Below, piece after piece: positions 35,268 through 43,225 of a stretch of DNA of 64,000 bases (position 1 is its first letter; each line of letters begins with the position of its first letter). This DNA comes from Gammaproteobacteria bacterium (GTDB lineage: Bacteria > Pseudomonadota > Gammaproteobacteria > JAJFKO01). The stretch lies in the NCBI GenBank assembly GCA_021773175.1, contig JAJFKO010000064.1, positions 1 to 64,000 of the forward strand, written 5' to 3'. The notes under the pieces were generated by a model. That model made no database searches, had not been told where the DNA came from, and saw only the letters and a list, made by a program, of their open reading frames with translations. The position numbers were made by a program, and so were the translations under genes.

Positions 35268-36431
35268 ATGGGTGGTAATGCAAGTGACTATGTGAATCTT
35301 TTGCAGTTGTTAAGAAACTTAATTCGTAACTACTTAGAAGCAAATCTACAAACAGCGTCTTTTTCAGAAAAGCTGTTGCATCAAATGCGAGAATTGTTTG
35401 CTGATTATGGCGGAGATTTAGCTGAGAGTATTTCACTGGATGATGCAGAGTTGCATAGCGCTATTCGTCATATTCAAAAAGCAACGCATAGATATATTAA
35501 AGGAAAAGAGGAAACGTTAGAAAAACACTTAAAAAGTGTTCTGCAGCATCTACACGCGAATGTGGGGTTCATTAATATTTTAACTATGCATGTCAATAAG
35601 TTAGAGCTCGCAATGCAACTTAATGCTGAGCGGGATCTCCCCATAACTTCTGAGTTTGTGTCGCTATCAATGCGCAAAATAGAGCGGGCACAGCATGCTG
35701 TTGATGCAACCTTTAAGAGTATTAAAAGAGAACTTCGAGAGGTTTCATATTTATTAAATGCTATGCGGCATGATTTAACTAATTTGGAACATGTTAAGAA
35801 ATCAACACTCAATAAGTTTGAGAGAATAACGAATAAGCTAGAGAAATTTAACGGATTAAGTGCTGAAGATAAAATGTTTATTCAAGTGGTAATGGAAAAA
35901 CTACAACACGAAGGCAAGCTAGATTTTGCTGATGTAAAACAATTACGGCAAGTCGTGCAGCATATAGATTCACCTGCATTAACACCGGCGGAAAGTATAT
36001 TTTTAAACAGCTTTTTGAATCAAGTTGTATATGAAGCTAATCAAGCACAGCTAGACAATCGTCGAGTAGGTGTTTTAAACAATATTCTACGTCGCGCAGA
36101 TGGACTAACAGATGCAGAAAAATCTGCGGCACAATTATGTTTGCATAGTTTAATGGTTCATTTAGGTGATTATCATGAAGATGATGTTACTCTACACTTT
36201 GTTTGTATGTTAAGAGATTGGGAAAAAAATCAGATTCAACTGCATAAGCACTTATTACATGATGTAGAGTTACGTGAGCAACTTATTACTGACATGCGAT
36301 TATTATTAAGGCAACAATTCCCTACTGACGAGGTACAAAGTAAAGCAGAGGATTCAATCTCTCATTCTGTTTATTTCGCACGCTTACATCCGAATAGAAG
36401 ACTTCGTGGCATTACTGCTACTGCTGCTTAG
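35268..36431 (+). CDS. Helical/coiled-coil protein of unknown function
   Basis: A 387-residue protein almost wholly alpha-helical, with heptad-like Leu/Ile spacing over about 60-220 (KYLK..LEKHLKSVLQHL, MRKIERAQHAVDATFKSIKRELREV and the like), and no signal peptide or membrane segment. GAGGTGA precedes the ATG. I recognise no domain. A free-standing helical orphan in a genome of this kind may be a secreted effector. Its last codons and TAG stop lie in a MITE right end (36428-36441), so the original C terminus may be lost. Confidence 0.6.
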   Translation: MGGNASDYVNLLQLLRNLIRNYLEANLQTASFSEKLLHQMRELFADYGGDLAESISLDDAELHSAIRHIQKATHRYIKGKEETLEKHLKSVLQHLHANVGFINILTMHVNKLELAMQLNAERDLPITSEFVSLSMRKIERAQHAVDATFKSIKRELREVSYLLNAMRHDLTNLEHVKKSTLNKFERITNKLEKFNGLSAEDKMFIQVVMEKLQHEGKLDFADVKQLRQVVQHIDSPALTPAESIFLNSFLNQVVYEANQAQLDNRRVGVLNNILRRADGLTDAEKSAAQLCLHSLMVHLGDYHEDDVTLHFVCMLRDWEKNQIQLHKHLLHDVELREQLITDMRLLLRQQFPTDEVQSKAEDSISHSVYFARLHPNRRLRGITATAA

Positions 36432-36441
36432 CGTAAGTCTT
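36428..36441 (+). repeat. MITE-family right-end fragment supplying a stop codon
   Basis: TTAGCGTAAGTCTT matches the right terminal repeat TTTAGCGTAAGTCCT except for the outermost bases. The TAG within it is the stop codon of the preceding gene. No left end is visible, so it may be a remnant. Confidence 0.55.
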
Positions 36442-36510
36442 ATAAAAGATATTGGTGCCTTATAAGCTTTTGGGTATAATCTTCCTTTTTAATAATAAGG
36501 GAAGATATAT

Positions 36511-36810
36511 ATGCTGATCGTCGAGTTAGTTTATAAAAAACCAATAGCTGAAGTAGATAAACATCTACAGGCTCATCGTAGCTTCTTGCAAAGTTGTTAT
36601 GACCAAGGTTTATTGGTTGCATCAGGACCTAAAGATCCGCGTGATGGCGGCATTCTTATTGCACTTACCGATAAAACAACGATGAATGAAGTAATAAAAC
36701 AAGATCCATTCTATATTAATGGTGTAGCTGAGTATCACATTACACAATTTGAACCGGTTAAATACAGTGATGATTTTGCTGTAATACTAAAAAAAGCCGA
36801 ACAGCTTTAA
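36511..36810 (+). CDS. yciI: YciI family protein
   Basis: A 99-residue protein of the YCII fold (dimeric alpha+beta barrel): LVYKKPIAEVDKHLQAHRSFL, the conserved His and Asp pair, ASGPKDPRDGGILI and DPFYINGVAEY. A good AAGGGAAGA site precedes the ATG. Family members are small enzymes or binding proteins of uncertain substrate. Confidence 0.9.
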   Translation: MLIVELVYKKPIAEVDKHLQAHRSFLQSCYDQGLLVASGPKDPRDGGILIALTDKTTMNEVIKQDPFYINGVAEYHITQFEPVKYSDDFAVILKKAEQL

Positions 36811-36818
36811 TCTCTTAG

Positions 36819-36856
36819 ATACCCATCGAAATTCAAGTATGATTTTCGATGGGTAT
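36819..36856. terminator. Bidirectional hairpin between yciI and the L,D-transpeptidase gene
   Basis: ATACCCATCGAAA (36819-36831) and TTTCGATGGGTAT (36844-36856), a perfect 13-bp stem, placed between two convergent genes. Confidence 0.75.
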
Positions 36857-36872
36857 TATCAGTAGATGAGTT

Positions 36873-37547
36873 TTATGCCTGCAAGAATGGTGAGCTATGC
36901 AACAAGCGCGCATCAGGATAGTAAGCAAAGATCAAGGTACCATCTTTAACGGTATTAATGACTTTGCGTGAATAGCGCTTGTTAAGTGCGGTGCAACCAA
37001 AACTGCGACCAAGGCGGCCAACACGATGAGCGAATGATTCACTCACATATGAGGCGCCATGCATAACAACATTACGGCGATAAGCGTTGGTATTAAATCC
37101 AGGTGTTAAGCCAATCAAATGCATAGAATAACCGTCGTTGCCGTAATAAGCTTTACCTGCTTTATATAAACCTAGACTTGATTCACGACTACCACTAACG
37201 TTAGAAAAATGTTTTGCATAATTTCCACCTGTATGTGAACCGTGAGCGACTAAACCTCGAAAGATAAGTTTATTATTTTTCATATTAAAAACCCATAAAC
37301 GTTTTTCTGTTGATGGATCTTGGAAATCAATCACACTAAAAATTTGTTTTTTATCTAAACCTTGTTGTCGTGCGTGAGAATAAGCAAGTAGAGCGTAGTG
37401 AAGTGCCTTTTTATTAAGATGAGGAGCGATTTTCTGTAAGCTAAGCTCTTTTTGTTTTAAATTCTGAGTTGTTAATGCTTTGGCGGGTGAATAAAGAAAA
37501 AATAGAATACTGATGCTTGTTATTAATAGTATTAGTAGTTTGCGCAC
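36873..37547 (-). CDS. Periplasmic L,D-transpeptidase catalytic-domain protein (YkuD_2 type)
   Basis: A 224-residue protein with signal peptide MRKLLILLITSISILFFLYS. The catalytic domain shows GSHTGGNYAKHFSNVSGSRESSLG, YYGNDGYSMHLIG, RNVVMHGASY (conserved His) and GRSFGCTAL (catalytic Cys). This is the murein L,D-transpeptidase_2 pattern, acting on peptidoglycan cross-links. The GTG at 37547 has AGGAG 7 bases upstream and starts the signal peptide, so it is preferred to the GTG at 37568. A MITE sits 23 bases upstream of this start, in the leader or promoter. Confidence 0.82.
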   Translation of the reverse strand: MRKLLILLITSISILFFLYSPAKALTTQNLKQKELSLQKIAPHLNKKALHYALLAYSHARQQGLDKKQIFSVIDFQDPSTEKRLWVFNMKNNKLIFRGLVAHGSHTGGNYAKHFSNVSGSRESSLGLYKAGKAYYGNDGYSMHLIGLTPGFNTNAYRRNVVMHGASYVSESFAHRVGRLGRSFGCTALNKRYSRKVINTVKDGTLIFAYYPDARLLHSSPFLQA

Positions 37548-37570
37548 AATGGGACTCCTGTATCTCACAA

Positions 37571-37697
37571 TCAGGACTTACGCTAAACCCCAATCTCTTC
37601 GTTAATTGTGTTGCCAAAAAACCTCATGTATTACGTATACTATCGGTTATTTTGAAAACACAATTGCCTCGATCTTGGTATTTAGCGTAAGTCCTGA
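37571..37697. repeat. Full MITE-like element, 127 bp
   Basis: Perfect 17-bp terminal inverted repeats TCAGGACTTACGCTAAA (37571-37587) and TTTAGCGTAAGTCCTGA (37681-37697), flanked on both sides by CAA (possible 3-bp target duplication). No coding sequence inside. It is the reference copy for the family in this window. It lies between the divergent L,D-transpeptidase and dacB genes, so it may carry or disrupt promoter sequence. The remaining 37698-37991 stretch shows only AT-rich DNA with the dacB promoter region. Confidence 0.85.
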
Positions 37698-37991
37698 CAA
37701 TTAAATAATAAGCATGCTTTTGTTTGTTTCAGCAAAGCTTATTATCGATGTATGTTAAATGTTCTCTAAATATTATTCACACATTAATATTTAAATTTTA
37801 TTAACTTTGAGCCTCAAAAAGTTGCCACATTTTACCGATACTTCGCTTTTATTTCAACCAAATAGAGGAGAATCTGCACATATAATTAGCAAGAGGTTGA
37901 TAAAGATACATGTTTTTTGTTAATTTGTTTACTATATGCTCAGAAATGGTTACCATCGCTGTCAATTTTGCGAGTAATCAAGGAACAACGT

Positions 37992-39440
37992 ATGACGAAG
38001 CGTAAGTTTTTGCTACAGCTATTAATTATAAGTAGTCTTTTTTTTATACAGACAGGTTTTGCAAAAAATTACGCGAACTATAAAGCGATGATTGCCAAAG
38101 GCATTCAACATATCTTGCGCGAATCACCAGAAAATGTGAATGCAGGAATTGTTATCGCATCAATGCAGCATAATCATGTCTTGTATCGTCGTAATGCTAC
38201 ACGTTTTTATATCCCTGCGAGTAATTTAAAACTTTTTACAGCAACGGCAGCCTTGCTTTATCTCGGTGCAGACTATCGATTTAAAACTGAAATTGAAGTA
38301 GCCAAAAAAGATATTCATCACCATACCGTTGAAGGCAATGTCTATTTGAAATTTAATGGTGATCCGACACTAACAACATCAAATTTATATCGTCTGATTG
38401 GTGAGTTAAAAGATAGAGGCATTAATAAAATTGATGGAAATTTTTATTTAGATGATACGGCATTTAATAATGCGAAAGAATACGGTCACGGTTGGATGTG
38501 GGATGAATTAAATACTTGTTATGCAGCACCGTTGAATGCCATGACGTTGAATCATAACTGTGTTAAAACATATTTAAGCCCTAATCGACATATCAAGCGT
38601 CGTGCACATTTAAACATTGAATATCCCGCGCGTTTTCTACATTTTTACAATCACGTTTATACCGGTAATCACTCGGATAAGTGCACCATGAATGTGAAAG
38701 TGACGGATAATAACGAATATACGCTTTCTGGATGTGTACAATCTGATACGATGAATAAGAAATTTGATTTTGCTGTTAAAAATATTGGGCTATATGTTCG
38801 ACAAAATTTACAATATCTATTAAAACAGAATGGTATTGAACTTGAAGGAAACATTAAAACAGCAAAAATGCCGAATGGTTTACACCGAGTTGCTGTGCAT
38901 TACTCACCACGCTTGCAAGCTATCGTTACGCACACGCTTAAAGTGTCTGATGACTTATATGCGGATAGTTTATTAAAAACACTTGGTCATGTTTATTATG
39001 ATAGGCCAGGTACCTGGAAAAATGGTGTTGAAGCAATAAAAGCCATTTTACGTCGTCACGCACATATCCATTTTAAAAATTCTGCGATTGTTGATGGCTC
39101 AGGTCTATCACGTTATAACATGGTAAGCCCTAATCAAGTGGCGCGTTTGCTGACCTATGATTATCATCACTTTCCTGTTTCTGCTGAATTACTATCTGCA
39201 TTACCAATAAGTGGCATTGATGGCACTTTATTGCATCGTATGGGAAGTAAGGGAATGCGGGGTAAAGTGCGCGCTAAAACAGGCACGATGACAAGCGTAT
39301 CTGCGTTATCAGGTTATCTATCCACATTACATCATCGACACTTAATGTTTGTTATTTTGATGAATAATTTTACAGGTAAAGTAGATAACTATCGGATATT
39401 GCAGGATAAAATTTGTCACTTTTTGGTTGGAAACGCATAG
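37992..39440 (+). CDS. dacB: D-alanyl-D-alanine carboxypeptidase/endopeptidase (PBP4)
   Basis: A 482-residue periplasmic penicillin-binding protein of the S13 family, with signal peptide MTKRKFLLQLLIISSLFFIQ. The three active-site motifs are SxxK in PASNLKLFTA, SxN in SGLSRYNMV and KTG in RAKTGTMTSV. The inserted domain between the first two (about 90-260) is usual for PBP4. The ATG at 37992 has AAGGA before it; the longer frame from 37917 lacks this. With the divergent L,D-transpeptidase it forms a cell-wall remodelling pair. Confidence 0.93.
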   Translation: MTKRKFLLQLLIISSLFFIQTGFAKNYANYKAMIAKGIQHILRESPENVNAGIVIASMQHNHVLYRRNATRFYIPASNLKLFTATAALLYLGADYRFKTEIEVAKKDIHHHTVEGNVYLKFNGDPTLTTSNLYRLIGELKDRGINKIDGNFYLDDTAFNNAKEYGHGWMWDELNTCYAAPLNAMTLNHNCVKTYLSPNRHIKRRAHLNIEYPARFLHFYNHVYTGNHSDKCTMNVKVTDNNEYTLSGCVQSDTMNKKFDFAVKNIGLYVRQNLQYLLKQNGIELEGNIKTAKMPNGLHRVAVHYSPRLQAIVTHTLKVSDDLYADSLLKTLGHVYYDRPGTWKNGVEAIKAILRRHAHIHFKNSAIVDGSGLSRYNMVSPNQVARLLTYDYHHFPVSAELLSALPISGIDGTLLHRMGSKGMRGKVRAKTGTMTSVSALSGYLSTLHHRHLMFVILMNNFTGKVDNYRILQDKICHFLVGNA

Positions 39441-39637
39441 ATAATGTACAGATGTTAACCTAAAAAGGGTGGTTTGCAGAAATATCCTACAAACAATCCG
39501 ACAATTTCTGCAAAATTTTGAGCAAATGTCGGGTGGTGATTTTTCAATCTCTTACTATAATGAAGTTCTGTTTCTCAGGAAGGTTTTAACTGGTGTAGGG
39601 AAATAAGGATAGTGCCAAGACAGGGAGGTTGCCCACT

Positions 39638-39814
39638 ATGAAAAATCAAGATCAAGAACAATTCCACGCTACTCATCACGTTCATCTACAAGATATCTAC
39701 CATTGGGTTGGTGTTTTTTTTGTAAAATACTTTGAATCGCTTGGCAAGACTTATGACGAAGTCTACGGTCAGCGTTTATCACAAGATCCAGAAAAAGATA
39801 AGAACCTACATTAA
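39638..39814 (+). CDS. Small conserved-looking protein of unknown function
   Basis: A 58-residue His-rich protein (ATHHVHLQDIYHWVG...VKYFESLGKTYDEVYG) with a good GGGAGG site before the ATG; an in-frame TTG at 39629 lies too close to that site. A TATAAT hexamer at 39556-39561 may be its promoter. The aromatic/His-rich helix has no match I can name. Confidence 0.5.
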   Translation: MKNQDQEQFHATHHVHLQDIYHWVGVFFVKYFESLGKTYDEVYGQRLSQDPEKDKNLH

Positions 39815-39858
39815 ATACTACGAAGAGCATTGCTAGGGTAAATCGTTAAGAAGCCTTT

Positions 39859-39930
39859 TATACATCTCTTACATGAAGATGATGTGCTAATGGCATGCTA
39901 AAAGTCGCATCTTCATGTAAAAGATGTATA
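39859..39930. repeat. Long hairpin / dispersed repeat between convergent genes
   Basis: Arms 39859-39881 and 39908-39930 pair at 22 of 23 positions around 26 bases. The left arm core ACATCTCTTACATGAAGATG recurs at 41441-41460 with one change. The right arm encodes the last residues and TGA stop of the VOC gene. Likely serves as a bidirectional terminator. Confidence 0.7.
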
Positions 39931-40311
39931 TATCGAAGTAGACTCTTTTAACTCTAACTCGTTGCCATCAGGATCGAATAGATAAAAAGAATAACCATAG
40001 CCTTCAGCGCCATAGCGTTTACCGTAGCGATGCAATTCTATACCGTGCTTCAGGAAATATTGCTGCATAGCCTCAAAATTAAAGTTACTGACTCGAAAAC
40101 AAAAGTGTTCTAAATTTTTGTGGAGATTTGGTTGATAAGATGGATCGGCAATAATATCAAGAATACTTTCTCCGGCGCGTAATTGCGTTAGATTAATCTC
40201 TTTTTGAGTTTTCTCAATGTCACAACCCAAAATATCACAATAGAAATGCAGCATTTTGCTGGTATTTGCTGTTTTCAAAACAATATGGTCGAGGCCTTTA
40301 ATCTTAAACAT
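39913..40311 (-). CDS. VOC (glyoxalase/dioxygenase fold) family protein
   Basis: A 132-residue vicinal-oxygen-chelate protein: IKGLDHIVLKTANTSKMLHFYCDILG at the start, HFCFRVSNFNFEAM in the middle, and SFYLFDPDGNELELKE at the end, with metal-ligand His9, His (LEHFCF) and Glu (LELKE). Similar to virulence-associated glyoxalase-like YwbC/fosfomycin-type proteins; substrate unknown. The final six codons and stop codon come from the hairpin repeat at 39908-39930. Confidence 0.85.
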   Translation of the reverse strand: MFKIKGLDHIVLKTANTSKMLHFYCDILGCDIEKTQKEINLTQLRAGESILDIIADPSYQPNLHKNLEHFCFRVSNFNFEAMQQYFLKHGIELHRYGKRYGAEGYGYSFYLFDPDGNELELKESTSIYTSFT

Positions 40312-40518
40312 GGCTATTAGTACCTTGTTAAATCTCAGATTATCAAAAATTAATAAAATAGTAGATTTTATTTATCAGAAATACAATATATTGTTATATA
40401 GTATTCGTGAATAAATAAAAGAACAGAAAAGAAGAAATTTGAGCAAAATTTCTTGCATATTATTAAATCTTATCCTATTCATTACTTTAGGCGTCATAAA
40501 ACAAAAGGGAAAATTATA

Positions 40519-41367
40519 ATGATTAGAAAATTCACTATTGGGTTGGGGGCCCTGCTGTTATTAGTGTCTTTATTCGTCGCTGAACCACTATTAGCTGCAA
40601 CTAAGCTAGGTACATTAACCATCCGACTACCAGAAAGCACATTATTAGGTGTCAATAGAATCAATATTGTTGATTCTGATAGTGGCAAAGTCGTTAAGGA
40701 AGAAAAACTTTGGCATGCGGTAACGACATTACCTATGGCTTCTGGGAATTACGAGATAATGTTTTCATTCAATAATAGTAATCATCGGCCACCGACTGAA
40801 GCGATGTACGGTAAATTCAGTATCAGTGGCGGCAGGAATACGACATTAGAGTTTGGTGCTATTGCATTTGATGCAGCTGAAGCACTTAAACATGCGGGTG
40901 TTCAAGGTGTGACAATTATTAATGCCAAAACCAAAACACCACTATTGACGGTTGCCAGTCCAGATAATAATTATTATGTATTTAAAGCGAAGCCAGTACC
41001 ACCTGGAAGCTATGATATTAAGTTGCATTATTTTCGTAGTCCACAGTCGATTGAAAATCTGAAAAATATTTCGGTTAGTGCGAAAAAGATAACAACAGTA
41101 AGCTTAAACTCAGGGATTAAAGTAGCAAAACCTGAGCTGGCAAATGAAATTAATAGTTGGGAGTTGATTCCAAGTGGACGTAAAACGGCGGTTCTCAAAG
41201 TTAATCGTGACTATGATAACCCCAATTTTCTTTGGCAAGCTTTTGCTGTGCCACCAGGGAAATATCGTTTACGTGTCAGTATTGAAGGCTTAGACGAAAC
41301 AATGCTAGCAAATAAAGTGGTAGTGATTAAGAAGGGAAACTTTATAAAATTTGATTCAGGCTTTTAA
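40519..41367 (+). CDS. Secreted beta-rich protein with repeated PEGA-like units
   Basis: A 282-residue protein with signal peptide (IRKFTIGLGALLLLVSLFVA then EPLLAATK). The mature part appears to contain three beta units of about 80-90 residues, each with a 'LP.G.Y.(I/L)' turn: LPMASGNYEIMFSF, VPPGSYDIKLHYF and VPPGKYRLRVSIEG. Such units occur in PEGA/transthyretin-like surface proteins, probably carbohydrate or protein binding. The ATG at 40519 follows AAAAGGGAAAA and is preferred to the upstream start. A strong terminator closes the gene. Function unknown. Confidence 0.65.
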   Translation: MIRKFTIGLGALLLLVSLFVAEPLLAATKLGTLTIRLPESTLLGVNRINIVDSDSGKVVKEEKLWHAVTTLPMASGNYEIMFSFNNSNHRPPTEAMYGKFSISGGRNTTLEFGAIAFDAAEALKHAGVQGVTIINAKTKTPLLTVASPDNNYYVFKAKPVPPGSYDIKLHYFRSPQSIENLKNISVSAKKITTVSLNSGIKVAKPELANEINSWELIPSGRKTAVLKVNRDYDNPNFLWQAFAVPPGKYRLRVSIEGLDETMLANKVVVIKKGNFIKFDSGF

Positions 41368-41403
41368 GTCAATAATGATTTCTAAAGCTCTCACTACATC
41401 CTT

Positions 41404-41437
41404 AAAACGCCGGGTTAACAGCCTGGCGTTTTTTTAT
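41404..41437 (+). terminator. Strong intrinsic terminator
   Basis: AAAACGCCGGG (41404-41414) and CCTGGCGTTTT (41422-41432), 10 Watson-Crick pairs plus one wobble, GC-rich core, then a run of T. Closes the secreted beta-rich gene. Confidence 0.9.
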
Positions 41438-41440
41438 TCC

Positions 41441-41460
41441 ACATTTCTTACATGAAGATG
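41441..41460 (+). repeat. Second copy of the ACATCTCTTACATGAAGATG repeat
   Basis: ACATTTCTTACATGAAGATG differs by one base from 39862-39881. Here the right arm is absent. It lies just before the ybaK-like gene end. Confidence 0.5.
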
Positions 41461-41482
41461 CTGTAAAGAAAGATGAAGCTTT

Positions 41483-41959
41483 TCAGATTCGTGGTTCAGT
41501 AAAATCGAATACCTGAGCATCGGTTATTCTAAGCAAGTCAGAAGTATTGATCCGTAGTGTTGCTTTTGGTTCGCCAGAACCTCCATAACAATATTTGTTG
41601 TTCAATACTTTCTTATCAATTAATGTGTTGATATGAGAATTAATTAAACTAACTTCTCCCACTTTAGCGCCAGTAAGTTCATGCACGGTTTGCGGATCCG
41701 CTAAGCTGATATCCTTTACGCCTAAAGCTTTTTTTAGTTTTTTAAATGAGAGGCGTGTATTGCCACTGATGATGGCAGCATAATATTTCCCCTTGGATTT
41801 TAAAATAAGTGTGGGGGCAGTTTCATCTAAAGATAGACCGTAATGATTTGCACCGCTTAATGCCGTCTCAAAATTAAAGTCATCCGTCAAAAGTGAATAA
41901 TCGATGTTTTGTGTTTTTAACAAGGCCATTATTTTGTCTGATTGTTCGTTTTTTATCAT
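41483..41959 (-). CDS. YbaK/EbsC-family aminoacyl-tRNA deacylase
   Basis: A 158-residue protein of the YbaK/ProX fold: TAPTLILKSKGKYYAAIISGNTRLSFKKLKKALG with the conserved Lys/Gly, LTGAKVGEVSLINS and CYGGSGEPKATLRI (the GG.G.. loop). Members deacylate mischarged tRNA such as Cys- or Ala-tRNAPro. The subfamily (YbaK, YeaK or ProX) is not settled by reading. It ends a two-gene run with the MarR-GNAT gene, 19 bases away, an association whose reason is unknown. Confidence 0.82.
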   Translation of the reverse strand: MIKNEQSDKIMALLKTQNIDYSLLTDDFNFETALSGANHYGLSLDETAPTLILKSKGKYYAAIISGNTRLSFKKLKKALGVKDISLADPQTVHELTGAKVGEVSLINSHINTLIDKKVLNNKYCYGGSGEPKATLRINTSDLLRITDAQVFDFTEPRI

Positions 41960-41978
41960 CGTTTAAATCTCCTCAAGA

Positions 41979-42902
41979 CTATAATTCTTTAATGTACCAA
42001 CAGTTAGTCCAGTCGTGTCCGGTATTTCCAATGGGCTCGTTAAGTTCAATAAACCCAAATTTCTTATACAAGGCATTTGCAGCATGCATAAATTGCATTG
42101 TTTCTATATAGCATTTTTTAAACCCTTCTTTTTTTGCTTCTGGTAATGCTTTTTGTAATAGTGATGCGCCAAGACCTAATCCTCGAAGTTCTGGAGAAAG
42201 ATACATTCCCTTTAGTTCGACAGTATCTTGGCATGTTGTTGATAGTGGGCCAAAACCGGCTCCACCAACAACTTTATTACCCGTAACCAGCACATAGTAA
42301 TTACTTCGTTTACTAGAATAGATTTCATATGTTTTACTGAGTTCGCTCTCAAAAAGATATGCCGCAGGATGCTTAGAATCAAAACCAAATTCTGCCCAAA
42401 TGGTTTTGGTTAAATTTATCAATGAAGGCACATCTTTCTTAAGGAGTTTTCGAATACTATATTTCTGTTGTAATCTTGATAGTTTTAATTTCTTGGCATA
42501 GATCGACAATCCTTGTAATACGATATTCTTCTCTTCGTCAGTCATCAATTCTAAGGCATCGTTCACCTGTGAGTTTGCTTCCATGTGAATCTTATTAACA
42601 AGTACTAATCCCTCTTTCGTTAGAGAAATTACTTTATTGCGACGATCATTTGCATCCGGCTCAATTCGGCAAGCACCTTTTTCAGATAATTGTGCAGCTA
42701 GCCGACTGGTCGTCGATTTTTCAAGATTTAAAGCCAGAGATAACTGACCAAGATTCATGGTTCCATTAGAATCTAATTCAATTAAAGCATGGCACTGTGA
42801 CATTGAACCTATCACAGAAAATCTATTATTAAGTACCCCATGTTCTCTTGCCATTTCTCGCGATGAAGATCGGATACTTTGAATTAAATGTTCTGTTTGC
42901 AT
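41979..42902 (-). CDS. MarR-family regulator fused to a GNAT acetyltransferase
   Basis: A 307-residue two-domain protein. Residues 1-145 are a winged-helix MarR domain (LSLALNLEKSTTSRLAAQL, DANDRRNKVISLTKEG). Residues 150-307 are a GNAT domain with the acetyl-CoA loop LRGLGLGASLLQKALPEAKKEGFKKCYIET (R-G-L-G-L-G) and NALYKKFGFIE. The fusion is a known bacterial type; the acetyl acceptor is unknown. A palindrome set just upstream (42927-42951) suggests self-regulation. Probably co-transcribed with the ybaK-like gene. Confidence 0.88.
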   Translation of the reverse strand: MQTEHLIQSIRSSSREMAREHGVLNNRFSVIGSMSQCHALIELDSNGTMNLGQLSLALNLEKSTTSRLAAQLSEKGACRIEPDANDRRNKVISLTKEGLVLVNKIHMEANSQVNDALELMTDEEKNIVLQGLSIYAKKLKLSRLQQKYSIRKLLKKDVPSLINLTKTIWAEFGFDSKHPAAYLFESELSKTYEIYSSKRSNYYVLVTGNKVVGGAGFGPLSTTCQDTVELKGMYLSPELRGLGLGASLLQKALPEAKKEGFKKCYIETMQFMHAANALYKKFGFIELNEPIGNTGHDWTNCWYIKEL

Positions 42903-42926
42903 AGCTACTTCTTCATTGGTACAAAG

Positions 42927-42951
42927 GTTGTAGCATACAACTATCGGTTGT
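42927..42951 (-). promoter_or_regulatory. Candidate MarR-type operator
   Basis: GTTGTA-GCA-TACAAC (42927-42941) overlaps ACAAC-TATCG-GTTGT (42937-42951), giving nested half-sites 25 bases before the MarR-GNAT start. The rest of the gap to 43225 shows no gene. Confidence 0.45.
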
Positions 42952-43225
42952 GTTTTGCAACCATTTTGGGCAGAAAATAAAGTTATTCATTTATAATCAG
43001 GTGGTTACTGCTGCCAACTTTGGGTTGTCACTCTCCTTTCTAGAATCTACCTTTCAGAGTACCGAGTTTAGTCGAAGTTTTGCCGAAGAGGTTTCTGGGA
43101 TTGCCCATTAAAATAATGTGACCTTGTCATGTAGTTCCAATCGTTATTAATACTTTAAATAGATTTTATGCTGAGAATTGAGGATAATAAGGGCCATTTT
43201 TCGATTAATAAAGCAGGGCTTGTGC

